A stretch of 64,000 bases of DNA from Neckera pumila (Eukaryota > Streptophyta > Bryopsida > Hypnales > Neckeraceae): positions 372,001 to 436,000 of the forward strand of contig OZ018415.1 in NCBI GenBank assembly GCA_963969595.1, read 5' to 3'. The position numbers and the translations under genes were made by a program. Position 1 is the first letter of the stretch. Every line of letters starts with the position of its first letter. Below, piece after piece: positions 1-11,630 of the stretch. Below the pieces are notes generated by a model that was not told the origin of the DNA, did not search any database, and saw only the letters and a list, made by a program, of their open reading frames with translations.

Positions 1-1019
1 TAACCACTATTGCACCGATAGTACACCTTGGGCAAATCAATCTCATACGAGGGATTTGGTGTGTCGGTCCTTTGGAGCAGTCCAGTCGACACGCAAGTGC
101 CCACCGCTGCAGGTCTGGGTTCCACCAGAGTCTGCTTGTCCACATTTAAAAACGAACGCTCCAAGTTCTTCACGCTCTCAAAAACACTGGAGATACCCCC
201 CAGCTGCTTCCCTTTCGCAAGCCCTGCCACAAATTACAGTATGCGTGCTAGTAAATTCACGCATGCTGTTGGGTCAAATATTGAAATTGTCGTCTAGCTA
301 ATTAATTCAGTTTGTATCGTAGAAACGTACCTTTGTGATCGATGGAATATACATGGAAGGCACTGTTACAGTACGAGCAGCCAATCAAAACGTACAAACA
401 TAACTTATAATGTATAACGCGAATGGTGACTCACTATGTACCAAGAAGATGCAGCTGTATCTTCTTGGTATTAACTACTTCGATTAAAGCCGAACTTGCG
501 AGTCATCGTTGGTATCGTTAAATTGGCCGGGCTGCAGAAATCAAGGCACTCATCTTCACAAAGCTCTAAAAACTAGGACTTGCATATATAGACTTGCGTT
601 TCAGGCTGAGAAGCGTAATCACTATTTTGAAAGTGCAAAATTGTGGAACTTGGCCACTTCAGGAAATTGGCATTGATGTAGGAGTACTTAATTTGCAATT
701 AGTTGAAATTCTATGTAATCCAAACCAGCAGAGTACGTTTTCGTCAAGGATGCGAAAGGATCAAACTTGTGACTATCATTGGGTACAACTTAATGTCCAA
801 TATAATGTAAGCGAATCAACTTGATTACGTACCTTTGGACAGTATATGAAGGATGGTGCCGACTGGCAAGAGCAGGAAGCTGAGAAGCAGGTCGACGAAG
901 TCCTTCCCCGCTTCCAGAAACAAAACTTGACCTGTGTGCTTACTACGGAGCACTGATACTTGAAATGTGGTGCCACCATCAGCAGCCTCCGTTTCAGAGC
1001 TTCGGCCAACCTTCGGCAT
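1..1019 (-). CDS. DUF674 family protein, 5' part (gene A), cut by window edge
   Basis: Two minus-strand exons are visible. Exon 1 is 1019-833: start ATG at 1019, chosen because the paralogue at 48-50 kb starts at the matching place, and the conserved DUF674 N-terminal block VLFLEAGKDFVDLLLSFL with LPVGTI. It ends at a strong donor (CCAAAG|GTACGT). Exon 2 starts at about 223 after a TTTGTGGCAG acceptor and runs off the left edge. Joined in frame it gives GKQLGGISSVFESVKNLE, then a segment ending KVYYRC, the start of the family's cysteine motif. DUF674 is a plant family of unknown biochemical function; I infer no role. The intron (224-832) is recognisably similar to that of the second gene. The plus-strand open frames over 28-301 are antisense shadows. 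An ATG 111 bases further upstream (1130) is open too, but is not matched in the paralogue. Confidence 0.75.
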
Positions 1020-1182
1020 CTCCAGATGTCGGAATTCTAGAATAGTTGCAAATGTATGAAAGTGTCTCACACTAAACTGCCTGAGTTTTCTGAGTACTGA
1101 CGAGAAACAATCACTTGACGCAGTGCTCAACTACCTTCAAGTTGTGGTCCTCTTGTTCTTGCAGCCACCTAATTTATGTACT

Positions 1183-1197
1183 AGGGTTTAGGGTTTA
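1183..1197. promoter_or_regulatory. Telo-box-like AAACCCTAAACCC upstream of gene A
   Basis: Two AGGGTTT units lie about 165 bases upstream of the DUF674 gene A start; on that gene's strand they read TAAACCCTAAACCCT. Telo-boxes (AAACCCTAA) are known promoter motifs in plants, often near translation and growth genes. The position is seen; the regulatory role is inferred. It could also be a short telomere-like repeat without function. Confidence 0.35.
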
Positions 1198-1723
1198 GAA
1201 GCGATCATGGATTTTCAGCTTATCTGCGGCTTCTGACGCTTACAGGCTATACATCGATCGATCAAGAGTACCGTACTCGGATAGAAGGTTCGGCTTATAT
1301 TAATTATAAAACAAAAAAATGCCGAATTTTTGACTAATTCTGGGACCAAACACGGGACCAAACAGCCGAATCTATAAATAAATGTAGAGACAGTTTGCCA
1401 GATTATAGGATATTTCGAATTTGCAGCTTAGAAAATATTTGAAATGATTCCCTCAACTTTACAAGGTAGACTTAATGGTCACCTCCTTTTCAAAAAAAAA
1501 AAAAGAAGAACTTTACAAGGTTGACTAGGCCAGATCCATTTGTTGCCCAGTTTTGTTAAAAAAACATCTAAATTCGTTCAATTTTCTTGACAAAATTAAT
1601 GCATTAATGCCTACAAGGGGTAACATGTCAATCCTTTATTGGTGAATACAATATTTAAGTGTCATTAGACATTTGGAAAGGCGGTTATGGGTTGAAAAAT
1701 TATAATTTTAATCGAAAAAGTTA
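1198..1723. other. AT-rich intergenic DNA, no gene seen
   Basis: Contains A-runs and short stop-rich frames. I see no conserved coding motif and no clear repeat end. Confidence 0.5.
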
Positions 1724-2293
1724 CTCCCTCTGTCCCACTAAGAACTTCCAAATCAAGCACAATTTCTGTCCCACAAAAAAGCACTATTTTTAGATTTTGA
1801 GTGTTGGGTAAGTGTTGGCCGTGCTAAACGACCTCGTGGGGGCAAGTCAAGTGATTAGGGAGCATTCTTGGTCAAATTTTGTTGGCCTTGCCCATATGAG
1901 ACACCTTGGATTTGTTGTGCTTCCTTAGATAGTAGTATTGACAATAGATTTGGTGACCACTTCGACATTTGAAGAATTGTTCTTGAAGTGGTGTAGGGAT
2001 CTTTGTTGTGGATATTTAGGTTGCAGTAGATGTTTCTAGAATTCCAATGTTGCTACCAACATTTAAATCATCAAGAATGATGGAGCTGGCAGCGTTTATA
2101 AATTTTGTCAATAATGGTAATTTTTGCACGGATTTTGGGTGCCTAAACGATGGTGCCTAAGTTGGAGATTTTGCAAAGATCTAAAGGATGGGTTGCTAGT
2201 TTTTGAATGCATGTATCCCTATTAGAAAGACTAAAAATGTAGTTAATCCTTCATGGGGAAGCTTTTTGGAGTTTTTTAGTGGGATAGAGGGAG
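1724..2293. mobile_element. Stowaway-like (Tc1/Mariner) MITE
   Basis: The left end CTCCCTCTGTCCCACTAA is mirrored by TTAGTGGGATAGAGGGAG at the right end, and both ends are flanked by TA (1722-1723 and 2294-2295). CTCCCTCNGTCCC termini with a TA target duplication are the hallmark of plant Stowaway/Tc1-Mariner elements. The 570-bp interior has no intact frame, so this is a non-autonomous copy or a decayed larger one. Confidence 0.75.
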
Positions 2294-2765
2294 TATATAA
2301 TTCCACTTGGGTTTGATTTGTGAAACAAGTGCACACCTCTGGAAAAATATGCCCCTCTTGAATTTGACCCCAAAATACTCAAACTGCAAATCTGGATAGT
2401 AATAAGCCTGTCTACTTAAGTTTAGTCATGAAATAACAATTTACTAGGTGTTTTGATGGGCTCTTCATACAATCATAACATTCAATAGCAGTTAAAGCAA
2501 TTGCCTTCCCGCGGATGGAATGATGTGGAATATTCCAAATCCAAATTAGCTAAATGGCCATGCGTCAATCATGTCAGAGTTTTGCTCAGTGCCAAGGTCA
2601 CGACTGCACAGTCAAATTACTGGAAAATTGAACACCTTTAATTTAAACAATACACAAAAAATAATTTTAAACAAAATGACAATTAATTCATAGAGGTCAA
2701 TAATTTCAGTGTTTGAATTCCCTCATATTTCTTTGTAAGCCATTCATGTTTTGTGATTTGGAATT
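2294..2765. other. AT-rich intergenic DNA, no gene seen
   Basis: No recognisable coding or repeat structure between the MITE and the next fold-back element. Confidence 0.45.
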
Positions 2766-3359
2766 AGAAGACAACTCTTTATGTACACATGGGGTGGTAG
2801 GAGGTAGAACAACCCATGTGGGATATGTGATTTAGAATTTGTAGTTTCTCAACTACTCATAGTTAAGTCTAAGTAGGAATTGTGTTAAATCTTTAATTTT
2901 AGACCACATTTAGGCATAGTAGAAAAACTTTTTTCAAAATACTTTGAACTAAATGAAGTTAGGAAATCAAGTTAAGTTTCATTTCCAAAAATCCGTTTGA
3001 GATTTCAATTTTCCACTCAAAAGTTATGGACAAGTTTCATAGAGGGGTTGGAAAGGATTTTTTTTTTTGACATTTTCATACATCCTCTCTGAAAGTTGTC
3101 CATAACTTTTGAGCGGAAGATTGAATTCTCAAACGGATTTTTGGAGATGAAACTTAACATGATTCCCTAATTTTTTATAGTTCAAATTTTTTTGAAAAAA
3201 TGTATTCCAGTATGCCTAAATGAAGTCTTAAATTATAGGTTTAACACAATTCTTACTTTAGACCTAACTATGAGCAATTGAGAAATTACAAACTCTAAAT
3301 TTCATATCCCACATGGGTTGTTCTACCTCCTACCACCCCAAGGTACATAAAGAGCTTCT
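2766..3359. mobile_element. Fold-back element, about 594 bp (copy 1)
   Basis: The two halves are imperfect reverse complements over nearly the whole length. The left outer arm reads CTCTTTATGTAC then GGGGTGGTAGGAGGTAGAAC; the right outer arm is its complement. The loop is near 3060-3075 (T-run). Arms are close to 290 bp with scattered mismatches and small indels. No target duplication is clear. A diverged, one-sided copy lies at 54066-54550, so this is a repeat family rather than a chance hairpin. Confidence 0.75.
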
Positions 3360-3666
3360 CTTTTCTACAAAAAATTCAAAATAAGTTATTGATGGCAAAT
3401 GATTAGATTTCATTGGTATAATACTCAAATACTCAATGGATTCTTTGGATTTTGATAAACCATCTATCTTTATAATTATTTGTATTTTGTATATTTTGTC
3501 CTAGAATTAGCCAAAAAATGGAAGGCACCATAAATGTACTACCATTGTCTCGATCCTAAACTTAAAGTAATAATATGTGGATCAAATTTGTGAATGAGGA
3601 CTTCGGAGAGTAAAAGGCAATTTCACTGAATGTTAATGAATGTTATGATATGCTTGGGATAACTTA
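3360..3666. other. AT-rich spacer, nothing recognised
   Basis: No gene or repeat boundary seen between the two fold-back elements. Confidence 0.4.
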
Positions 3667-4165
3667 GACTATCTGCAATGCTGTCACGGTACATGGCCTA
3701 GTATCGGTATAGCTAACTTTTGAATGCTAAACAATTAGAATTTGAAAATTGTCTTACTGCAAGCGCATCAGAAAGAACTTGGAGAAGGAACAAAAAAATT
3801 TAAAACTAGACATTAGACAAGTACTTCAAAAGCAAAGTACAAATCTGAAATTATAGAGGTCTTAGCAAATCATGATTACCAAAGCAACATTTGGCCATTG
3901 ACCCTCCACATTTGACGATTTTTAGAGGGTCAATGGCCAAATGTTGCTTTGGTAATCATGATTTGCTAAGACCTCTATAATTTCAGATTTGTACTTTGCT
4001 TTTGAAGTACTTGTCTAATGTCTAGTTTTAAATTTTTTTTGTTCCTTCTCCAAGTTCTTTCCGATGCACTTGCAGTAAGACAATTTTCAAATTCTAATTG
4101 TTTAGCATTCAAAAGTTAGCTATACCGATACTGGGCCATGTACCGTGACAGCATTGCAGATGGTC
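3667..4165. mobile_element. Fold-back MITE, PIF/Harbinger-like TTA duplication
   Basis: A 499-bp near-perfect hairpin: the left arm starts GACTATCTGCAATGCTGTCA and the right arm ends GCATTGCAGATGGTC. Arms are about 235 bp with few mismatches around a short loop near 3905-3930. TTA stands directly before the left end (3664-3666) and after the right end (4166-4168). A 3-bp TTA duplication and a CCATCTNCAA-type terminus are typical of PIF/Harbinger (Tourist) MITEs. High arm identity suggests fairly recent insertion or constraint to pair. Confidence 0.75.
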
Positions 4166-4392
4166 TTATACACTATTTGCCTTGATTCACTAAATGTGGA
4201 ACTTCAATTGTTAGCTCCTCCAGTTCATTAATTAAGAGCAATTATGAAGAAGGCCGTAACTTATGGCTGTATGATGTTGAGCTGCTCACACGCCTGGGAT
4301 AACTTACAACTACAGTACGGTAGAATGGTGGCTGTAATTAGTAAAGCATTGGTTGTGATTTAAATCACTTGTAGTACATGCAGCTCACTAAG

Positions 4393-6093
4393 TTAACCCC
4401 TAAAGGAGGTTGCAACCACTATTGGCCTATGTTTGGCGTATTCAGCTTAAATATACAGGAGAACAGATGTATTTGCAAAAACATGCAACTGGACTATTGT
4501 GGGTATCGGTATAAGGAATGCTTAAATTTTTTTTTTGAAAATTTCAGAGATACAATGAGGAATTTGTGTCTATGGGAAGTGAGCCAACAGCGTATGAATG
4601 ATATAGACCGTATTTCCTATGAATCTGTACAATGAAATTACTTCGCATTGGGGTGTCAGGGTGTCAGGTTTTAAAATAGCAGGGACCGGTTTAGGAAGTC
4701 CGGTACTTTCATCAAATGGTGCATCTTGAGCATCACACAATCAAACATGAGTTCTAGCAACGACACAGGCAGGTTTCCTTACAACAAAGGATCCATTACC
4801 TCTGAAAGCTTGTCAAATTTATAGCAAATCCTACCCTTCAGTTGCTTGGCCTTCATTGGGCCTCTTCATCAAGAATATCAGAATCACTTGAAAATTGTCA
4901 CAGTCTATATCGAACTTGTGTTGTAAGGCTAGATAGTTAACTTTTCCGTATGATTTCAATCCTGTATGTAGCAGCCTCCAACTAGATTACAAGTGCGATT
5001 TCTTCACTCGGATTTCAGACTAGAAGATGGCAGAGACGTTCAAACAAAAACTGCGGGATACTGAAGAGTGGTTGCCCAAGGACTCGTACATGCAAGCGGC
5101 TGAGTGTGAAAGTGATCCGAAAAGTCATTGACCCCACAAGCAAGTCGGTTCATAAGGCGGAGCCTCGTGATTGAGGACTGGATATTTATTCAAGTGAAGC
5201 ACAGTCGGTAACCACAAATCCAATGTAACTTAAGGTTCTTCAAGATTATTATGTGAGGTTCAACCATCAGGGTTGTTACGCACTTTTGGTCCATTCTGTA
5301 TATATGAGCACTGACTCGCGTCATTTTGCCAGTGCTTTGGGAAACTCTAAATCATTCCACCTGCGTTCTTACTTCTTGGATTTCTTAGTTTACTGGTCTG
5401 TCATCTGCATGGCTTTCAAAGCTGCTCATTTCAGGCCAAAACCAGTGAATTAGGAGGACCGCGACTTCCTTCAGGGGGTAACTTACAGTACCTTGTAAGA
5501 ATGATGCGCAAATTTCCGTTTCTGAGGGTCATACTAATGTTTCTAAAGCGACCAAGTTTCTAGAGAAAAGATGCAGGAAGATGAAGCAATCACTACCAAT
5601 AAGTGCTCAAAAATGAATGAAAGAGCATTCATGACGACAAAGCCAGATGGTGTACGTTCTAGGTTTCTTGGATCACACCAAGGAGGAACGCCGGCATTGG
5701 CGTTCGGTAACGTAGCGTAGAACAGCAAGCTTTACTTGATGCAGAGACGACCGGAGATGACTGGTAACCTGTACTTCGGCGTTACATCAACCGGCTTCGG
5801 TCTGACATCACTCATTGCTTATGTGACATACCATACTAGTATCCAGGAACCTCGACTCAGAAGACCCCACCCAAACCCCTCCCATGCTTATATTTTTTAC
5901 AAATTTTTGGCCATCAAGGTACGCCTAAACATTTTGCCATGCTATACTAGTCTCCATAGGGAACACAAGCAAAAAATCCAGGTTCAAAAAACAGCTTCCT
6001 TATCCCTGAAAAATTACCCTGTAGACAAACTGCCCTCAGAATACGGTGCAAATCGCATCAGTACTTTCAAACCCAACCTGCTTTAGGGGTTAA
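4393..6093. mobile_element. TTAA-bounded element, unusual 1.7-kb interior
   Basis: The left end TTAACCCCTAAAGGAGGTTG is mirrored by CAACCTGCTTTAGGGGTTAA at the right end, a 20-bp inverted repeat with one mismatch. The terminal TTAA and CCCCTAAA match the other TTAA elements in this window, but the interior is different. It holds short frames (4378-4635, 5253-5453, 5736-6086 on plus) without family resemblance that I recognise, so it may be captured host DNA or a decayed coding region. No transposase motif seen. Confidence 0.6.
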
Positions 6094-6601
6094 TTGGGTT
6101 TTAAAACCATTGGGCTGATGGGCTGGATGAGCTGTTGAATGGCTTGGAGTCATTTAATCTTAATTAAGGTGAAGCACCCAAAACCGTCGATATTAAGCAA
6201 TTCAGCACAGTTGGAGGCAACTTTTTATAAAATTAGTATTTTTGTAGTATTGGCGAGTGAAAATCATGAATATTAAGGAAAAAAAAAATCGGGTGTAGTA
6301 TGTAATTTTTATGTTTTTCAAAGAGACTACTCCCTAGACCACTAAAATTGTCACATAGGTGGACCCAAAACTGAAACCATGAACACTTGGTGCAAGAATG
6401 GTATTGTTTCCTCTATTGGAAATTGTCCATGTGTTTCAAGAAAAAAACAAAACTTGGTGCAAGAATGAGGTCTTTTGCATCGGTACTCTCCACAAGCCCA
6501 AGTGGCACCTATCCCTCAACCTTCCACCTAGGTTGAACATTCCGTGTGAGCTGGATTAATTGTTTCCTTCTTTTGGTTTTTAATGGTCACCTTCCTTTTC
6601 C

Positions 6602-6641
6602 AAAAAATAAATAAAATAAAATAAAATAAAATAAAATAAAT
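6602..6641. repeat. AAAAT/AAAATA microsatellite
   Basis: Consecutive AAAAT units followed by TATG; a simple repeat. Confidence 0.9.
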
Positions 6642-6707
6642 ATGTTGTCAGCCAATGATAATTAAATATTTGTCTTTCAATATTGTCAACAAATTAGAAT
6701 TAAACAA

Positions 6708-7645
6708 TTAACCCCTAATAGACCAAACTGCATTTTTTGGCAACATAGCGATTTTGAGCAACTCACTACAAATGGGAATTTTATTTTCTTTCTTTGAAAA
6801 ATTCACACAACATGTGCCCAAGGAGTATTTTTAAGGCCCAACAATTTTTAGAACTTTTGACTACATAGCTAAAAAGTTATTGGATGATATGTCATTTTCA
6901 ATGGTCGGCGGGCAGCTCCAAAAATTTATAAAAAATCACTTTTAAAAAAAATAAAAAAATTCAAATTGGTTCTTTAGATTTATATATACATGTAAAGCTT
7001 TGAAATATTCCATTTTGCTTTATGAGATGAAAATTATGAGGTGTTTTAGTTTGCGGGCAGTTATGGATTCCCTACTTTGAAATAAACTTGGAAGTTTTTT
7101 ATTTAATTGAATTTTTTATATTTTTTGAAAACAATAAAAGCATAGGATATATATATTGTTTATTGCAACATTACAACCGCGGGATTGACATTTTTCAATT
7201 CCATGATTAAATTCTTAACAATTTAGTGTTTTGAATCATTTTCTACTTCTTTCTACAACCTATTTTTTTCCTATATGTTGTACAGTTCCAAATGATCTGA
7301 AATTTTTCAAGCATGTAGCCAACTTGCTTTAAATAATGAATCCAAGGAGTAACCACCATTTTGGTCAAATTTTCATTTAAATGTGACCTTGTGAAGTGCA
7401 GCTGCCTGTTTTCTCTCAGGGTCAAAAAAAGTTTTTTTTGTCAATTCAAATGCTAATATCTTGCAATCTATAAGGTGGAAAATTCTGAAATTTTTTTGTA
7501 CCTGTTCTCAAACAAGTTTACTACAAGATCCTATGGTTACATGTGTCCAAAAATGTTTTTTTTTCAAAATTTGGGTACTTGTATTAGAAATGGCAGTTTG
7601 GGAGTGCTTTTGGTGAAAACAAAGTCTCTGACCTTTAGGGATTAA
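6708..7645 (+). mobile_element. TTAA element, subfamily A copy 1 (938 bp)
   Basis: Bounded by TTAACCCCTAAT and TTTAGGGATTAA. Shares with the copies at 19676, 32198 and 50980 the segments TTTTTTGGC near the left end, TGAATCATTTTCTACTTCTT in the middle and AAATGGCAGTTTGG near the right end. No intact frame; non-autonomous. Strand is given relative to the subfamily's usual reading. Confidence 0.75.
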
Positions 7646-8149
7646 AGAACACTTTAATAGATGCTGATGGACAGATTTGGTGACAGTCTAGGATTTCAAG
7701 AATGAGGGTAGGTTCTACCTGAGGTAGTTGAAGTATGCTAACTGATAATAGTTGGGACCATGTGGTTAGACCATTTGCAATGCAACAACAATAAAAAGGC
7801 CTAGCAAGAGCAGATCGCGGATTGTTCCACAAGGCGTCTATAGTACCGATTCTTTCTTTGGAAAATTTGACCCAGTTCAAAGCCGACATCCAAACATCAA
7901 ATGGACTTTACGGTATTATAAAAAGAAAGAAAGAAAAGAATCTACATTAAAGAAAGGACTTTTCATGAAAACAAGGAAGGTTGAATTGAATAGCGCACAT
8001 ACCAATAAACTTTGCTTGGCATCCATTGGGTACTACTGCTTTTCATCATAATGACCCACGAATCAACTTGCCGAGAGTTTTCCCGGGGTTAGGCAAAATG
8101 ACAAAATATGCCGATCTGGGGGGGTCACATATCAAGGCCGTAAAAGTGG
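7646..8149. other. Spacer without recognised gene
   Basis: Moderately AT-rich. An open frame on minus (7635-7889) shows no family motif, and its end overlaps the neighbouring element. Confidence 0.35.
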
Positions 8150-9075
8150 AAGTCTCCATTTATCCCCTCGGGATACAATTCGGGTCCGGGCAGGTTCTTA
8201 TTGTCACAATTTTTTGTAATACTTTTTGGGACTTTTTGAAGTTGTGTATTTTTGCGAGAGCTTTGTGAATATATAGTTTTTATTTTAATTGATGCCCGGG
8301 AGCAAAAGTTATGGTACAATAAGCAAAATTGGAGTTTGGCGAGCAGCCCCCAAAAAATCACAAAAAGTCAAAATGATTTTTTTTTCCTAATCTTTTTCTC
8401 AAAGATTATATTTTTGTCTACAAGTGAAGCTTTGTTTTATTCGATTTGGACTAATAATGAGAATGTTATGGACAATCTTAGCTTCTTGAGCAATCTAAGC
8501 ATCTTTTAAAAAAAATAACTTGTAGAATTCGTTTTTGAATGCAATTTTTAGAATTTTTCAAAAAAAATTGTTAGACAAGGTTAGATTTTTTTGCTAGAAC
8601 AATATCACCATTGCGATTATTGTGATTCAATTCCATCTAAAAGCTATTAACAATTTAGTTTTTTCTTCAATCTTGAACCCGCCTCTACTTAACAATTTTT
8701 TAATGAGTGAAAATTAAGTGCTTTATATCCTAAGGTTTTTTTGCGAGATTCTTGATTCAACTGCTTAATATATATAACTAGAAAATCAAGGTCTATAGTG
8801 CAAAAAAATCTAACTAAAAAGACTCAAAGCCCAAAAATCTAGTCAAGCAAGGTGCAAATTAACTTGTTTTCTTCACTTTAAATGCATATATCTTGCAATC
8901 TACATGGTCAAAGTTTTTGAAAGTTCTTCTACATATTTATATACTAGTCATGTATAAGATCTTAGGGTTAAATATGCAAGAAAAAATAAATTTTAAAACT
9001 CTTTTCTCTTTGCAGTAGAAATTACAGTTTTTATGTTTTTTGATAGAAAAATCACCTTGGTCATTTAGGGGTTAA
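8150..9075 (+). mobile_element. TTAA element, subfamily B copy 1, left end worn
   Basis: The right end TTTAGGGGTTAA (9064-9075) is intact. The left end is worn: CCCCTCGGGATACAATTCGGG then GGGCAGG resembles the subfamily's left inner sequence, but the TTAA is not preserved. The interior block ATTTGGACTAATAATGAGAA followed by GTTATGGACAATC is shared with the copies at 11631, 13923, 14850 and 17998. The frame at 8252-8509 is not kept in other copies. Confidence 0.65.
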
Positions 9076-10045
9076 ATAAAAAATTATTATCCACCCTGCA
9101 TAGTGCCAATATTGTACGTGGTGCTGGTTGCATTACAAATGGTCTTAAGGTATCTGGTGGATACCTTGATTTGCCTAACCCACTCCATCTGCTAATTTGC
9201 CATAAACTAATGGATTTTATATTAACTCTTAAACGCTCAATTGACTATTTTCTGGTCGCTGCCGAACTAGGACGGGCTGCCCTGCTTCAAAAAATGAAAA
9301 TTTTGGTACTCTGAATTTTTTGAGCGTAGCCTTGTTCAATTCACTGCACTTTCTCAAGTAGAATTTTGTGTTTAAATTATGTCTTACCGGTAGGTCAAAT
9401 CACACTCAAAGGTACCATTGGGATTACTTTGCTAGGATAGGACTCGAGTCATTTTTTGAACTTTTAAAGTTAAAAATTCCTTTAATGTTGTCATTTTTAA
9501 GAAAAAAAATTAGATGAATAGTATTGCAATGTGTCCCTTTAAAAAACTCGAGACAAAATTTCATAGATAGAATCTTTAAAAAGACAGAAATCACCAGCTT
9601 CAAGGCTAAATTTAGTGATTTTTACAATATAGCACTTTAAAAAGATATTTTCATCCAAATTTTTTATACTTCTCAAACATAAAACTATTTAAAAGGATTT
9701 TTTGTGATGAAATCTTAAACTCAAAATAGTATAATTTTTTTAATTAATTAAATGATTATTGACAAATTATTAATCTCATCTCATACAAAAATTAGACATT
9801 TAGACATTTAGAAAATGAAAAAATATTCAAATTGTAAAAAGATATTCTTTTTTTATTCTATTGTATGATTACATATATACATGATTTTTTGGGATTCAAT
9901 CACATTATTATTAATCAAAAAATAGAATCCTTTTCTACAATTGAAAAAACAGACATGTTAACATTGAAACTTCAATTCGAATTATAGTAAAGAATTTTTA
10001 TTTTTTGATAAATAAAGCAGTATTAGGATCAACATGATTTGAAAT
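9076..10045. other. AT-rich stretch between inverted TTAA copies
   Basis: No coding motif. A small hairpin (AAGGTATC/GATACCTT) lies at 9147-9167. The stretch separates the plus-oriented copy at 8150 from the minus-oriented copy at 10410. Confidence 0.4.
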
Positions 10046-10320
10046 ACTATACTAAAAACTATATTTAGTGTTGGATTGCATTTAGTGTAATTACCAGCCT
10101 ACTCCTATCATTTTTTTTGTCTTCACTCTTTTCCTTTGCAAATTCATTTTTCTAATATGTCCTAATACTAAATGTAAACATTTTCGGATTTCAGATTTAT
10201 CATAGAGTGTATTTAGTGTTAGAAATTACATTTAATGTTATTTACTTTAGTAAGCTTAATGATATTTAGTGTCATGGTTTGTAAATAGTTGCTAACACTA
10301 AATATAGTTTTTCGTGTAGT
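10046..10320. mobile_element. 275-bp MITE with ATTTAGTGTT subterminal repeats
   Basis: The left end ACTATACTAAAAACTATATT plus TAGTGTT is mirrored at the right end by AACACTAAATATAG then TTTTTCGTGTAGT. Several ATTTAGTG/CACTAAAT units sit inside in both directions. Termini resemble CACTA-type MITE ends (CACTACNNGAAA); the target duplication is not clear. Confidence 0.6.
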
Positions 10321-10409
10321 CAAAAAGGACTAAAATAACTATAATCAATAGATTAGTATTAGAAAGCAATAGCTAAAAAGAAGTTTGTTTGTTTGTTTTA
10401 ATAATTTTT

Positions 10410-11101
10410 TATTTGGAATTTTTTGGCTTTGAATCTTTTTAATTCAAATCTTCTTGTACTATTGGTCTTGATTTTCTACTTATTTATATTAAGTATTTGA
10501 GTTGAAAATCTACTAATAAAATTTAGGAGAAGAATGCATTTAATTTTCACTCATTAAGAAATTGTTAAGTAGAGGTAGGTTTAAGATTGAAGAAAAACCT
10601 AAATTGTTAATAGCTTTTAGATGGAATTGAATCACAATAATCCCAATGGTGAGATTGTTTTAATAAAAGACACTAACCTTGTCTAACAATTTTCTTTGAA
10701 AAATTCTAAAAATTGCATTCAAAAATGAATTCTACAAGTTATTTTTTCAAGAAAATTTTCAGATTGCCCGAAAAACTAAGATTGTCCATAACTTTCTCAT
10801 AATTAGTTCAAATTGAATGAAACAAAACTTCAAATGTAGACAAAAATTTAATCTTTGAAAAAAAATTTGAAAAAAATTATTTTGACTTTCTGTAATTTTT
10901 TTTGTGCTGCCCGCCAGATTCCATTTTGGCTTATTGTGCCATAACTTTTGCTCCCAGGCATCAACTAAAATAAAAATTATATATCCACAAAATTGTTGCA
11001 AAAGTATACGACCTCTAAAAATTTCACTAAAAATTGAGATAGTAGGAACTTGCCCAAACCCAAATTGTTCTCCGAGGGGACAAATGGTCCCTTAGGGATA
11101 T
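10410..11101 (-). mobile_element. TTAA element, subfamily B copy 2, reversed and truncated
   Basis: Reverse-strand counterpart of 8150-9075: AAGATTGTCCATAACTTTCTC and GGGACAAATGGTCCCTTAGG match the subfamily. The frame at 10759-11001 on minus is similar to the 8252-8509 plus frame, as expected for two copies facing each other. The outer TTAA ends are not recognisable. Confidence 0.65.
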
Positions 11102-11630
11102 ACAAAATTGCCTAAGAGAACATCTCATTGAATTACAAGGTAGTATGAATTAATAAGGGAAACAGCAATACAATCAAATTAGTTTTAAGGAATGAATATG
11201 GTTGTCAAAGGCTAAATAATTATAAAGCAAGCTAAACTATAAAAATTAATTGCTAATTAGGACCTATTGAACCATAGGCGTCAAGGTTGGTACTAGCATA
11301 AAATTGTTTTATGACTTGGTCTGCGTTGCAATTATTGGATATGATCTCAAATAAAGAGAGTTCAGCTATTTGACTTCATTGTTAGCATAACTTTTAGGTA
11401 AGCTTGTTAGAGATTAAACTCATGAATAGATGCATAGTTGGGTGAAAATTTAGGTGAGTTTAATAATTATATGAACTCATTACATGAAGTTCAATGAATC
11501 CATACTCACTAAGTTAATACTGGTTGGTAGTAGCAATTCATTGGTTTCTACTTCATACCACCCAATTCAAAATTTGTACAAGCAAGTAGAAAGCATTATC
11601 GATCTTTGTTTTTCAAAGAATAGTGTTAAA
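11102..11630. other. AT-rich spacer, nothing recognised
   Basis: No coding motif or repeat boundary seen. Confidence 0.35.

Noticed and set aside
28..301. Two overlapping plus-strand open frames
   Set aside because: They are antisense to the minus-strand DUF674 exon, which has recognisable family motifs.
3667..4165. CRISPR-like or palindromic regulatory array
   Set aside because: Single long inverted repeat with a target duplication; a fold-back transposon explains it.
8252..8509. Frame shared with 10759-11001, possibly a conserved small protein
   Set aside because: The likeness comes from two copies of one repeat; other copies of the same element carry stops and shifts at this place.
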